A DNA stretch of 64,000 nt from Lysinibacillus sp. KCTC 33748. GTDB taxonomy: Bacteria > Bacillota > Bacilli > Bacillales_A > Planococcaceae. The notes under the pieces are model-generated. The model was not told where the DNA came from and did not search any database. It saw nothing but the letters and a program-made list of their open reading frames with translations. Both the position numbers and the translations under genes were made by a program. Location of the stretch: the NCBI RefSeq assembly GCF_002237755.1, contig NZ_MWSJ01000013.1, forward strand, positions 59,240 through 123,239, in the 5' to 3' direction. How positions within the stretch are numbered: position 1 is the stretch's first letter; each line of letters begins with the position of its first letter. Below, in pieces: positions 48,388 to 57,633 of the stretch.

Positions 48388-49371
48388 ATGGATAACGTAT
48401 TTGACTATGAGGATATTCAGCTAATTCCCGCAAAATGTATTGTAGAAAGTCGCTCAGAATGTGATACTTCTGTTACTTTAGGCGGTCATACATTCAAGCT
48501 TCCTGTTGTACCAGCAAACATGCAAACAATTATCGACGAAAGCCTTGCTGTGAAGCTTGCTGAAAACGGTTACTTTTATATCATGCACCGTTTTAATCCA
48601 GAAACTCGTATCGATTTCATCAAAGGTATGCAAGCTCGTGGCTTAATCGCATCAATTAGTGTTGGTGTAAAAGATGAAGAATACACATTTATTGAAGAAT
48701 TAGCAGCTGCTAATGTAGTGCCTGATTTTATGACAATCGATATTGCACATGGTCATTCAAATGCTGTTATTCGTATGATTCAGCATATTAAAAAACATCT
48801 ACCAACTAGCTTTGTGATTGCTGGTAATGTGGGCACACCTGAGGCAGTTCGTGAACTTGAAAATGCTGGTGCAGATGCAACAAAAGTTGGTATTGGACCT
48901 GGTAAAGTATGTATTACTAAAATCAAAACTGGTTTTGGTACAGGTGGTTGGCAGCTAGCTGCACTACGCTGGTGTGCAAAAGCTGCTACAAAGCCAATTA
49001 TCGCTGATGGTGGTATTCGTACACATGGTGATATTGCAAAATCGGTCCGCTTTGGTGCTTCAATGGTGATGGTTGGCTCATTATTTGCAGGTCACGAGGA
49101 GTCACCTGGTGAAACAATCGAAATCGACGGTAAAACTGTGAAGGAATACTTCGGATCTGCTTCGGAATTCCAAAAAGGCGAACGTAAAAATGTTGAAGGT
49201 AAAAAGATGTTTGTTGAACATAAAGGCAGCATCAAAGATACTTTAATTGAAATGCAGCAAGATCTTCAATCGTCTATTTCTTATGCAGGTGGCAATAAAC
49301 TAGATGCCATTCGAAATGTAGATTACGTAATTGTGAAAAACTCTATTTTTAATGGAGATAAAGTATACTAA
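48388..49371 (+). CDS. guaC: GMP reductase
   Basis: GuaC converts GMP to IMP with NADPH, linking guanine and adenine nucleotide pools. The product (327 aa) shows the IMPDH/GMPR barrel, with the catalytic cysteine in [15 protein letters not shown] and the loop [16 protein letters not shown] at 48388 follows TAGGAG; the upstream part of the longer frame is not translated. PurR control fits the known regulation of B. subtilis guaC. Confidence 0.96.
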   Translation: MDNVFDYEDIQLIPAKCIVESRSECDTSVTLGGHTFKLPVVPANMQTIIDESLAVKLAENGYFYIMHRFNPETRIDFIKGMQARGLIASISVGVKDEEYTFIEELAAANVVPDFMTIDIAHGHSNAVIRMIQHIKKHLPTSFVIAGNVGTPEAVRELENAGADATKVGIGPGKVCITKIKTGFGTGGWQLAALRWCAKAATKPIIADGGIRTHGDIAKSVRFGASMVMVGSLFAGHEESPGETIEIDGKTVKEYFGSASEFQKGERKNVEGKKMFVEHKGSIKDTLIEMQQDLQSSISYAGGNKLDAIRNVDYVIVKNSIFNGDKVY

Positions 49372-49381
49372 AAACTAGAAG

Positions 49382-49422
49382 AACCCAAACAAGAATTTAT
49401 TCCATTCTTGTTTGGGTTTTTT
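49382..49422 (+). terminator. Intrinsic terminator of guaC
   Basis: AACCCAAACAAGAAT pairs perfectly with ATTCTTGTTTGGGTT, followed by TTTT. Confidence 0.92.
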
Positions 49423-49567
49423 GTTGGATTCCGTTTCTCCTATGGTCAAATAATGAGCAATTGTGGTTCTTGGTTAGCCTGTTACTCGATTAGTTTTTCA
49501 GGCTACTTGAGCATTCTCGACTCTTGACTGTCCGATTCTTTTATTGAAAACGAACCTTTTCAACAAA

Positions 49568-49600
49568 AGAAAAAATGCTACCGATTACGTGTAGCATTTT
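49568..49600 (-). terminator. Intrinsic terminator of a small gene
   Basis: On the minus strand AATGCTACACG and GGTAGCATT form a hairpin that is followed by six T, 9 bases past the stop of the gene at 49609. Confidence 0.8.
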
Positions 49601-49608
49601 CCTTAAAA

Positions 49609-49830
49609 TTATAGTTTGTTAATAACAGCGTGGATCGTTTCTTTTAATTCTTCATCATGATCAGAAAGGTCTACAAGGTTTGCTACACGCTCACGTAATA
49701 CTGGACGTTCAATTACAAGCTTTTCATCAAGTACTTGTACTAGTAACTCGATAATAAGACGATCACGTACGTTTAATGCTTCCTCTAAACGCTCTGGTGT
49801 GATTTTTCCTGTTTTTGCTGCTTTAGCCAT
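49609..49830 (-). CDS. Small conserved-looking helical protein, unknown function
   Basis: A 73-aa, charged, helical protein (TPERLEEALNVRDRLIIELL). An SD (AAGGGG) 8 bases before the ATG and its own terminator support translation. The body and pattern do not match a family I know; a DNA- or protein-binding role cannot be excluded. Confidence 0.75.
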   Translation of the reverse strand: MAKAAKTGKITPERLEEALNVRDRLIIELLVQVLDEKLVIERPVLRERVANLVDLSDHDEELKETIHAVINKL

Positions 49831-50067
49831 TTTAAAAACCCCTTTTAAATTTTATATTCATGCACATCTATTTTAGCATACAGCTAATTTATTTTGAAAA
49901 CTTTCTTTCATTAACATATACCAAAACTTTACAAATAAACACCTATACATTTACGATAATTTGTTATATTCAAATCATAAAATGATGACGCTCAACCATA
50001 TGATTATGTGTTCTCTATTTAATCTTTCATTTTCACTTAGGACGATTTACAAGATTGGAGGAATTCT

Positions 50068-50523
50068 GTGAACCAAAAGAACTCGACTTACTTACAATTA
50101 ATAAAGGCTGTACCGAAATCTTTACAATTGTTTCTAAATGTTTGCCTTGTACTTTTAGCGCTCATTTTATCTTTCCTACTTTGCAAAGAACTCATTCAAT
50201 TCCTTAAAATTTTATTATTCAACAATGATGGCGGAGACTATAAGCTTTTTCTCGCTAACATTCTTATTTTCTTTTTGTATTTTGAATTTATCACGATGAT
50301 TATTAAATATTTTAAAGAGAGTTATCATTTTCCACTAAGGTACTTTATATATATAGGGATTACAGCCATGATTCGATTAATTATCGTAGAGCATGACCAT
50401 CCCATTAATACATTAATTTATTCACTTATTATTTTAATATTAATTATTAGCTATTTTATTATTAATATTACACCACTGGAACGACCTGTACGCTCGTCAC
50501 TCTTTATGAAAAAAGAACAATAG
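50068..50523 (+). CDS. PsiE family membrane protein
   Basis: The product (151 aa) has four membrane helices and the PsiE-type segment RYFIYIGITAMIRLIIVEHD. The family is phosphate-starvation-linked in Escherichia coli; its role is unknown. The start is a GTG with GGAGGAA upstream. Confidence 0.85.
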   Translation: MNQKNSTYLQLIKAVPKSLQLFLNVCLVLLALILSFLLCKELIQFLKILLFNNDGGDYKLFLANILIFFLYFEFITMIIKYFKESYHFPLRYFIYIGITAMIRLIIVEHDHPINTLIYSLIILILIISYFIINITPLERPVRSSLFMKKEQ

Positions 50524-50547
50524 CTTTATTACAGTAATCAAAACCCT

Positions 50548-50616
50548 TGAACCTTAGACAATGAGCTTTGTATTCGTTGGCGACCTTTTCTTTTTCCTCA
50601 TTGGAATTAAGGTTCA
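50548..50616 (+). repeat. Long inverted repeat downstream of psiE
   Basis: TGAACCTTAGACAATGAG (50548-50565) pairs with CTCATTGGAATTAAGGTTCA (50597-50616) with one small bulge. No T tract follows, so it is not a standard terminator. The rest of 50524-51118 holds no gene that I can see. Confidence 0.6.
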
Positions 50617-51118
50617 TTTCAAAATGATGGAGTTGCATAACCTATAATACTGAAAATAATGCTCATTGTTTTGATTGTGTATAAAAGGTCTCTTTTGTTC
50701 AGTAAACCTTCCCGATGTATACAGCCTTCTCCCTTTAATAATTTTCCAACGATTCTCATATACATCCCCACCCTACACTGAATTTATTTTAAACACGCTC
50801 TTTTCAACATTTTTTTCACATTAATTTTAGTTTTTAATAATAACATATATTACCACCCCCAAAAAAACCCGAGGTGGACTATTAGTGCTTTTTTAGATCA
50901 ACTACATAAATCGTTTAACGGCTAGCCCCCTATTCAAGCCATTCAGAAGTAACTATGAACTGATTACACTATACTCGTTACTTCGTCGATTAGAGCATTA
51001 GGAAGTGCTTATAAATAACTCAGAAATAGGATGGGTTGAGCACATATAGCTCAGCTCGAAAAGGAATGTACAGCTATGAATTTAGGACAGCATGAATTAT
51101 TGGAGGGAGACGGAAAGA

Positions 51119-52129
51119 ATGAATCTGATTGATGTATATATTCATGAAGTAACTAGAAGAATCCGCAAAGAAAAGCGCGATGAAACCAGTCTAGAGTTAA
51201 GATCTACTATTGAAAATATGTTACCTGAAGATTATTCAGAATCAGATATTAAGGAAGTGCTTAAGAAGCTAGGAAGTCCTGTAGAAGTTGCATCCAGCTA
51301 TCAAAACACACCACGATTATTAATCGGTCCAAAAGTGTTTGATACTTATATTAGGACAATAAAATTAGTTATTCCTTGGGCAATAATTATTACAGTTATT
51401 GTACAGATGATAGACAGTATTGTGCTTTATAATGAAGAAGGTGGCGCTCTTCTGTCTGCTATTATTCAAACTATTTCTTTAACTATCACTCATATTATCT
51501 CAGTAATCATTTACGTACTCTTCTGGATTACAGTTACTTTCATTGTCATAGAACGATCTGGAGAAAGTAACATTCGAATACCCCTTATAAAGGACCATCC
51601 AGATTGGACACCTGATGATTTAACTAAAGTTAAAATAATTCCTAAAGAAAAAACAATTTCGCTTAATGATAATATTTTTAGTTTCTTAGGTATTGCTATC
51701 TTCTCCTTTGTCTATTTCAATGCTCATCACCTTATAGGAATCTATACTTCTCACAATAAAGGTGGCTTTAAATTTATTATGCCTATATTCAATCAGGAAG
51801 TCTTACTCTCCTTTGCACCGATTATTTTAAGTTGTATCGTATTAAGTGCAGCTTTAACATTATGGAAATTGAAGGAAGGCCAATGGACAATGTTAATTGC
51901 CGTAGTTAATGCTCTTCTTCAATGTACAGGAATCATTGTTTTTATCCTCATGGCTATTCACCCTGATTTCATACACAGTCCCGCTGTACCTTATATCGCT
52001 GCGATTACGGAAACGACCTCAGCTAAGATTTTGGTAGCTATAGATCGAATATTGTTCGTCAGCATAGCTATCACCATCGTCGCAAATGCATTTGATATTT
52101 ATAGTGGCTTTAAAAAGGCTAAAATTTGA
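51119..52129 (+). CDS. HAAS-domain membrane protein
   Basis: The product (336 aa) starts with a HAAS-type domain (about residues 1-65: DVYIHEVTRRIRKEKRDETSLELRS is split over the first helices, then VLKKLGSPVEVASSYQ). It then has seven or so membrane helices. HAAS domains normally occur beside PadR regulators; none is adjacent here. GGAGGGAG lies 9 bases before ATG at 51119. Confidence 0.8.
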   Translation: MNLIDVYIHEVTRRIRKEKRDETSLELRSTIENMLPEDYSESDIKEVLKKLGSPVEVASSYQNTPRLLIGPKVFDTYIRTIKLVIPWAIIITVIVQMIDSIVLYNEEGGALLSAIIQTISLTITHIISVIIYVLFWITVTFIVIERSGESNIRIPLIKDHPDWTPDDLTKVKIIPKEKTISLNDNIFSFLGIAIFSFVYFNAHHLIGIYTSHNKGGFKFIMPIFNQEVLLSFAPIILSCIVLSAALTLWKLKEGQWTMLIAVVNALLQCTGIIVFILMAIHPDFIHSPAVPYIAAITETTSAKILVAIDRILFVSIAITIVANAFDIYSGFKKAKI

Positions 52130-52292
52130 AATGAAAATACGTTTTGGGGCTGACTCTTTCTTGTTGGCCCTACACTTATTTAAAAGCTCACCCAATCGAT
52201 CAAAATACCGTTATTCTCTAATGTTTTGTATAATAAAGTTGAGAGTTATTAAATAATTTGCACTAATTCAGACAGAATAAGGGGAAATAATT

Positions 52293-53427
52293 ATGACCAT
52301 TCTTCTTGTAGATGACAATCAAGTCAATCTATTTGTAATTGAAAAAATATTAAAAAATGCAGGTTATGATAACTGTGTTTCTCTAACATCTGCCTATGAG
52401 CTTTTTGATTATTTACAGTTAGATGCACCAAATCCAACAGGAAATTCAGTGGATTTAATTTTATTAGATATTATGATGCCTGAAGTAGATGGTATCGAAG
52501 CTTGCAAACGCATTAAGCAAAATGAACGATTAAAGGATATTCAAATTATCTTTGTCACCGCTCTAGAAGATAAAAATACGCTTGCGGAAGCACTTGATAT
52601 CGGTGGAGTAGATTATATTACAAAGCCAATAAATAAAACCGAGCTACTTGCTAGAATTCGGGTTGCTTTACGATTGAAAGCAGAATTAGATTGGCATACT
52701 CAGCAAGAAAAAAAAATACAATACGAATTAGATTTAGCTACACATGTACAAAGAAGCCTTTTGAGCGCCCCTTTAAACGAGAAGAATATTCAAATAGAGG
52801 TCTCTTATCGTCCTTCTTCTAATTTAGCAGGTGATATGTATTATTGGCATAAAATAAATGATCACCGATACGCCTGCATTTTGCTTGATATGATGGGACA
52901 TGGTATCTGCAGCACTTGTTTGTATGTTTATCTCCTCTGTCCTAAGAGAAGCTGTGAAACAATTAGAAGATCCCGAATTAGTTATAAAAGAGTTAAACCG
53001 TTATATGACAATTTTACGAAATGGAAAAGAGGACAATCTTTTTTATTTCACAGCTATTTATTTAGTGATTGATACTGAACAAAAAACCATTGAATATGTA
53101 AATGCCGGTCATCCTTCAGGCTATGCTCTAGTTGATGATAAAACGCTCGTACATTTAAATCGAGGAAGCTGCGCAGTCGGCTTTTTTGATGAGATTGACG
53201 TGCAAAAGCAATTCATCCAATACAATGAGGATGTGCAAATTATTTTATATACGGACGGAGTGTTGGAGGCAATGGGACCGTGTGAAATGGAATCCGAGAA
53301 GCATTTACAAACGCTAATATCTACGAAATGGGATCATTCTCGACGTCTGATCGACCATATACTGCCTAAGGAGAAACAAGGGAATCAACCAGATGATATG
53401 TGTGTATTAATGATACAAGTACATTAA
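52293..53427 (+). pseudogene. Receiver-PP2C phosphatase (RsbY-like), frameshifted
   Basis: The first part (from 52293) has a receiver domain (LLVDDNQVN, phospho-aspartate in LILLDIMMPEVDG, lysine in ITKPIN) and the start of a SpoIIE/RsbU-type PP2C domain (LATHVQRSLL, LAGDMYYW, LLDMMGHG). The frame then breaks near 52902-52908. The rest of the domain continues in the next frame (SAALVCMFISSVLREA to the end at 53427: YVNAGHPSGYAL, ILYTDGVLEA, QPDDMCVLMI). A 2-base deletion in GGTATCTGCAGC restores DMMGHG-V/I-SAALV. Beside a CheR methyltransferase and hybrid kinase, this is the order of B. cereus RsbY-RsbM-RsbK. Either the gene is dead or the read has an error. Confidence 0.88.
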
Positions 53428-53434
53428 ACTACAT

Positions 53435-53495
53435 AAAAAGTGGCTGTTGCCTAAGTCTCTACTATGGAGAAACTTGGACAACAGCCTATTTTTTA
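53435..53495. terminator. Bidirectional terminator between phosphatase and CheR-type genes
   Basis: GGCTGTTGCCTAAGT pairs with ACTTGGACAACAGCC (with small mismatches) between convergent genes, with T tracts outside. Confidence 0.75.
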
Positions 53496-53497
53496 TA

Positions 53498-54337
53498 TTA
53501 CTTTATCTTCTGATATATTTTTTCATTTCCTACGATTTCTTTATATTTTGAAATAATATCTTCAAATCGTAGTGTCTCTTTATCCCCTAAGCATAAAAAT
53601 CCATTTTCACTTAGACTTTCGGAAAACAAATGATGAACCTGATTTTGTAACTCAGGTGAAAAATAAATCAAAACATTTCGGCACATAATGACATGAAATT
53701 CATTAAACGATTGATCTGTTACTAAATTATGCTGTGCAAATATAATGTTTTTTAACAGTGCCGGATGGAAATAAGCATATTGATAATCTGTTTTATAGTA
53801 TTCAGAAAAAGCATGGGTGCCTCCAGCAAGTATATAATTTTTCGTATATGCCTGCATTTTATTAATCGGGAATACTCCTTTTTTTGCCTTTTCCAATACT
53901 TGTTCATTCATATCCGTAGCATAAATAACCGCTTTATCCATTAACCCTTCTTCCTGTAGCAAAATAGCCATGGAGTATACTTCCTCACCTGTAGAACATC
54001 CTGCATGCCATATCCGAATTTCAGGGTAATCTCTTAAAAAAGGTACAACCTCTTCGCGAAAAGCCTTAAAAAAACTAGGGTTACGGAACATCTCAGTAAC
54101 ATTTATCGAAAAATCATTCAATAATTGCTCTAAAAACCCACCTTCATGTATTACTTTTTCAAGTACACGAGAAATCGTTGGGATATTACTCATCCTCATC
54201 CTACTATAAATCCTTCGTGATATAGAAGAACGATTGTATTGTCGGAAATCAAAGCCCGACAAACGATATATAGCCTCTAGTAATAAATCAATTTCTAATT
54301 CTGTATGCATTTTTTGCAGCAAAGGAAATCGTTCCAT
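53498..54337 (-). CDS. CheR-type protein methyltransferase (RsbM-like)
   Basis: The product (279 aa) has an N-terminal helical CheR-N part, then a SAM-binding domain with IWHAGCSTGEEVYSMAILL near residues 108-126 and IMCRNVLIYFSPELQ near 220. CheR methylates glutamates of receptors. In the B. cereus group the homologue RsbM methylates the hybrid kinase RsbK; here it lies 4 bases after the kinase gene, which supports the same role. Confidence 0.88.
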   Translation of the reverse strand: MERFPLLQKMHTELEIDLLLEAIYRLSGFDFRQYNRSSISRRIYSRMRMSNIPTISRVLEKVIHEGGFLEQLLNDFSINVTEMFRNPSFFKAFREEVVPFLRDYPEIRIWHAGCSTGEEVYSMAILLQEEGLMDKAVIYATDMNEQVLEKAKKGVFPINKMQAYTKNYILAGGTHAFSEYYKTDYQYAYFHPALLKNIIFAQHNLVTDQSFNEFHVIMCRNVLIYFSPELQNQVHHLFSESLSENGFLCLGDKETLRFEDIISKYKEIVGNEKIYQKIK

Positions 54338-54341
54338 TTTA

Positions 54342-57083
54342 TTAACTCCCTTTAGAAACTAGCCATACTCTTAAAACGGATACTAATTGATCTAAATTTA
54401 ACGGCTTACTTATATAATCTGAAGCACCCGCCTCTAATGTTTTATCTCGATCATTTTTCATAGCCTTCGCTGTTAAAGCAATAATCGGTAAATCCATAAT
54501 CTTCATTTGTTTACGTATAATCGACATCGTTTCATAGCCATCCAAATTCGGCATCATAATATCCATCAAAATAAGGTCAATTTCATCATTAGCTTGCATA
54601 ATATCTAAACACTCGATCCCATCTTTAGCAACTAAGATATTCATACCTCGCTTTTCGAGTGCATTTTTTAATGCATATATATTACGGTAATCATCGTCTA
54701 CAATTAAAATATTTTTCCCTTGAAAAACTTCTACCTCTTGTTGAGAGAAATCGTGAGCTTCCAATAGCTGTTCTTCCATTAGCTCTTCTAATTCATTGGT
54801 AGCCCCTACCTCATGAATAGCAAGTTCAAGATATTCTTGCTCCTCAATGCCATTTGGCAAGCTTGGGATGGTTAGTGTGAATGTACTACCTTGCCCTTCA
54901 TTACTTTGTAATGAAATCCAGCCGCCAAGTAATCTCGCAAGTTCTTTACAAATGGACAAGCCAAGACCTGTTCCACCGTATTTACGTATCGTAGCACCAT
55001 CAGCCTGTTGGAATGATTCAAAAATAAGCTGATGCTTGTCCTTCGGAATCCCTATACCTGTATCGGAAACTCTGATTTCTAACCAGTCAGCACTAACATC
55101 CTGCATATTATTTGTTAACTGTTCTTCTCTAAGCTGTTTAATGTCCAGATGAACTGAGCCTTGCTTTGTAAATTTAAAGGCATTTGATAATAAATTTTTC
55201 AATATTTGCTGGAATCTTTGTTCATCAGTATAGAAAATATCGACTACATTTTCGTCTTTCGAAATATAGAATTGTAGATTTTTTTTCATTGCAACAGGTG
55301 CAAAGGTTTGTTCAATTTGTACAGGAACCTCACTCATATTCATTTCATCAAAATTAATATCTAGCTTACCTGCCTCAACTTTTGATAAATCTAAAATATC
55401 ATTAATTAATGCCAGCAGATCTCCACCTGAAGAATGGATAACCTTTGCAAATTCGGCTTCCTCTTCTGATAATGTATTTTGGCTATTTTCAGCCAACATT
55501 TCCGATAAAATTAAAATGCTATTCAGTGGCGTTCGTAATTCATGTGACATATTGGCTAAAAACTCAGATTTATAATTTGAATTTAGTAACAGCTGTTCTG
55601 CACTTTCCTCTAATTCTTTCTTAGCTTGTTCTAATTGTCTCGACTTTAACTCTGCCTCTTTTGTTCTTTCTTCCAATTGTTCATTAATCATTGTCAGCTC
55701 CTCTGTTTGCAGCTGCAATTCTTCTGATTGTTTCTGAAGCTCTTCAGATTGTACCTGTAATTCCTCTGTCAAAGCTCTTGATTCATTCAATAAACGGACA
55801 ATTTCCATACGCCCTAGGACACTATTGATCGTTAATCCAAAGGTTTCAATAACTTGCTTCACTAATTCCTGCTGTAGCTCATTAAAGCTAGTTAATGTAG
55901 CTAACTCAACAATAGCGATTACGTCATTTTCAAATATAATAGGAACAATAAAAATACCTTTTGGCTGTATTTTCCCTAAACCAGTGCCGATTAAACGGAA
56001 ATCTTCTGGAATATCATTATAAATTAAAACCTTTTTTTCTAGAGCACATTGTCCAATTAAGCCTTGTCCCAGTTTAAAGCTCTCCATTCCAACGTTATCC
56101 GTTACATCCGCAAAAGCCGCCTTTTTTTCAAACTGTATTTGATGATCAGTAGTTTCACGAACATACAATGCACCAAGGGAAGATTGCGTTTTTTGCGCTA
56201 TTTCTGAAAGGAAGGTTTCAGTTAATTTGGTTATGGCAGAAATCCCTTGATATTTTGTGACAATTTCTGCGATATTCAACTGTAGCCATTCTCTTCTCTC
56301 AAGCGCATCCAACAACTCATTTGTAGCAGCTGCAAGAGCATTGATTTCATCATTTGTTTTAACATGTATTCTTCCTTTTTGATTGCTCTTGGAAGCAGTG
56401 ATTTCTTGGATTGTTCGTGTAACCTCTGTTAACGTTTTTACGATTGAACGAGAAATACTACTTGCAATGATAATCGCAACAACTGAAATAAATATAAGTA
56501 TGCCAAGCAGTGTAAGTGTTACAACACTATTTTTTTTGTCCAACTCGTTTACTTTGGCTTGCATCGTTGCAATTACCTCTGAACGGAGTGATTCAAACTG
56601 ATCTCGTACTGTTTCTATGTCTTTACTACCTATATCTACTTTATAGAGTTCCCATAAAGCTTCTTTATTCTTTTCTTTTTTTAATTTAATGGAAGGCTCT
56701 CCTACTGTTGTAATCCAATGCTGTATCGTTGCATTTATCTCATTTAACCTCTGTTGTTGTGCTGGTTTATTTTCTAAAAGTTGATAAAGTTCGCCAAAAG
56801 TTAATTCCCAACTTTCACCAGCTCTATTATAAGGTTCTAAATAACTTAATTCGCCTGTAATCATAAAGCCTTTTTGGCTCGATTCCATATCTAAAATGTA
56901 TTTTTCAATTCGATTAGTTAGAGCTTGTATATTTGAGTCATTCTTGATAATATAATTTCTTTCTTTTTGTAGAGAAGTAATTTGATTATTTAAGATGACC
57001 ACTGATGCAAGTAAACAAAGTATGATAACAATATAGCCTAACGTAATTTTCGTTCGTATACTTATCTTTAATTTATTTAACAT
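54342..57083 (-). CDS. Hybrid sensor kinase with CHASE3, GAF and receiver (RsbK-like)
   Basis: The product (913 aa) has a membrane helix (about 14-34), a CHASE3-type sensor (about 40-180), a second helix (about 190-210), HAMP, a GAF domain (about 285-430), a long heptad coiled coil with three QSEELQ/QTEEL repeats, HisKA with SHELRTPLNS, HATPase (NLLSNAFKFT, DTGIGIP, GTGLGLS) and a C-terminal receiver with the phospho-aspartate in LILMDIMMPN. This order matches RsbK of B. cereus, which activates the PP2C phosphatase RsbY and so sigma-B. No sigB is in the window. Confidence 0.88.
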   Translation of the reverse strand: MLNKLKISIRTKITLGYIVIILCLLASVVILNNQITSLQKERNYIIKNDSNIQALTNRIEKYILDMESSQKGFMITGELSYLEPYNRAGESWELTFGELYQLLENKPAQQQRLNEINATIQHWITTVGEPSIKLKKEKNKEALWELYKVDIGSKDIETVRDQFESLRSEVIATMQAKVNELDKKNSVVTLTLLGILIFISVVAIIIASSISRSIVKTLTEVTRTIQEITASKSNQKGRIHVKTNDEINALAAATNELLDALERREWLQLNIAEIVTKYQGISAITKLTETFLSEIAQKTQSSLGALYVRETTDHQIQFEKKAAFADVTDNVGMESFKLGQGLIGQCALEKKVLIYNDIPEDFRLIGTGLGKIQPKGIFIVPIIFENDVIAIVELATLTSFNELQQELVKQVIETFGLTINSVLGRMEIVRLLNESRALTEELQVQSEELQKQSEELQLQTEELTMINEQLEERTKEAELKSRQLEQAKKELEESAEQLLLNSNYKSEFLANMSHELRTPLNSILILSEMLAENSQNTLSEEEAEFAKVIHSSGGDLLALINDILDLSKVEAGKLDINFDEMNMSEVPVQIEQTFAPVAMKKNLQFYISKDENVVDIFYTDEQRFQQILKNLLSNAFKFTKQGSVHLDIKQLREEQLTNNMQDVSADWLEIRVSDTGIGIPKDKHQLIFESFQQADGATIRKYGGTGLGLSICKELARLLGGWISLQSNEGQGSTFTLTIPSLPNGIEEQEYLELAIHEVGATNELEELMEEQLLEAHDFSQQEVEVFQGKNILIVDDDYRNIYALKNALEKRGMNILVAKDGIECLDIMQANDEIDLILMDIMMPNLDGYETMSIIRKQMKIMDLPIIALTAKAMKNDRDKTLEAGASDYISKPLNLDQLVSVLRVWLVSKGS

Positions 57084-57242
57084 TTGCTTTCCTACCTTTA
57101 TCTGTCATAAACTCTATAACTAATATCATTGTACATCAAAAAATAAAGTTTCTTCCTCTTACGTTAAGAGAATAATCTCTTTGTGAGGAATATTTAATAA
57201 AGTTCATATCCAAAAGTTTTGGATAAACGTCTACTATGTAAA

Positions 57243-57540
57243 TAAGTTGATCTTCGTTACGACTGGGCGACTCCTTGGGGATTAGCGATATAGAGGAACG
57301 AAGGCTAAAAGCATCACATCCTGTGATAACGCCTTCGTGACCAACATCTTGCTGCTGCCGCTACGTTGCACTCACGCTTTCGCGCAAAAGACATCTGTTG
57401 CCCCGAGACCCTGTAGCGAGCAACGCGAGTGAAGCGGCTCATCGGACGCCCCCAGGAAGCTTTGCTCTGTGCGAAAGCGAAGCGGCAGCTACAAAGCGCC
57501 CAGTCGCAACGGAAATCAACAACACGTTTTGGTGATGATT
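57243..57540 (+). repeat. Composite dispersed repeat, longest copy
   Basis: The first module (57243-57349) starts GATCTTCGTTACGACTGGGC and ends GCCTTCGTGACCAACATC; it is nearly identical to 63681-63785. The second (57350-57540) carries TGCGAAAGCGAAGCGGCAGC and AACGGAAATCAACAACACG, shared with 58998-59100. A truncated palindromic repeat follows at 57591. The short minus-strand open frame here is not a gene. Confidence 0.8.
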
Positions 57541-57590
57541 CATTAAAAGTTAATAAGCCCCATATTCTTTTCATATATATTATATATTGG

Positions 57591-57615
57591 CCAATTTTGC
57601 CGAGACATAATTGAT
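57591..57615 (+). repeat. Dispersed palindromic repeat, copy E (truncated)
   Basis: Reads CCAATTTTGCCGAGACATAA, then TTGAT; it keeps the palindromic end only and lies in the leader of the endopeptidase gene. Confidence 0.6.
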
Positions 57616-57633
57616 AGTAAGGAGAGAACAATT

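Noticed and set aside
57314..57631. 105-residue minus-strand frame, upstream of the endopeptidase gene
   Set aside because: It runs through the dispersed repeat and lacks a recognisable start or SD.
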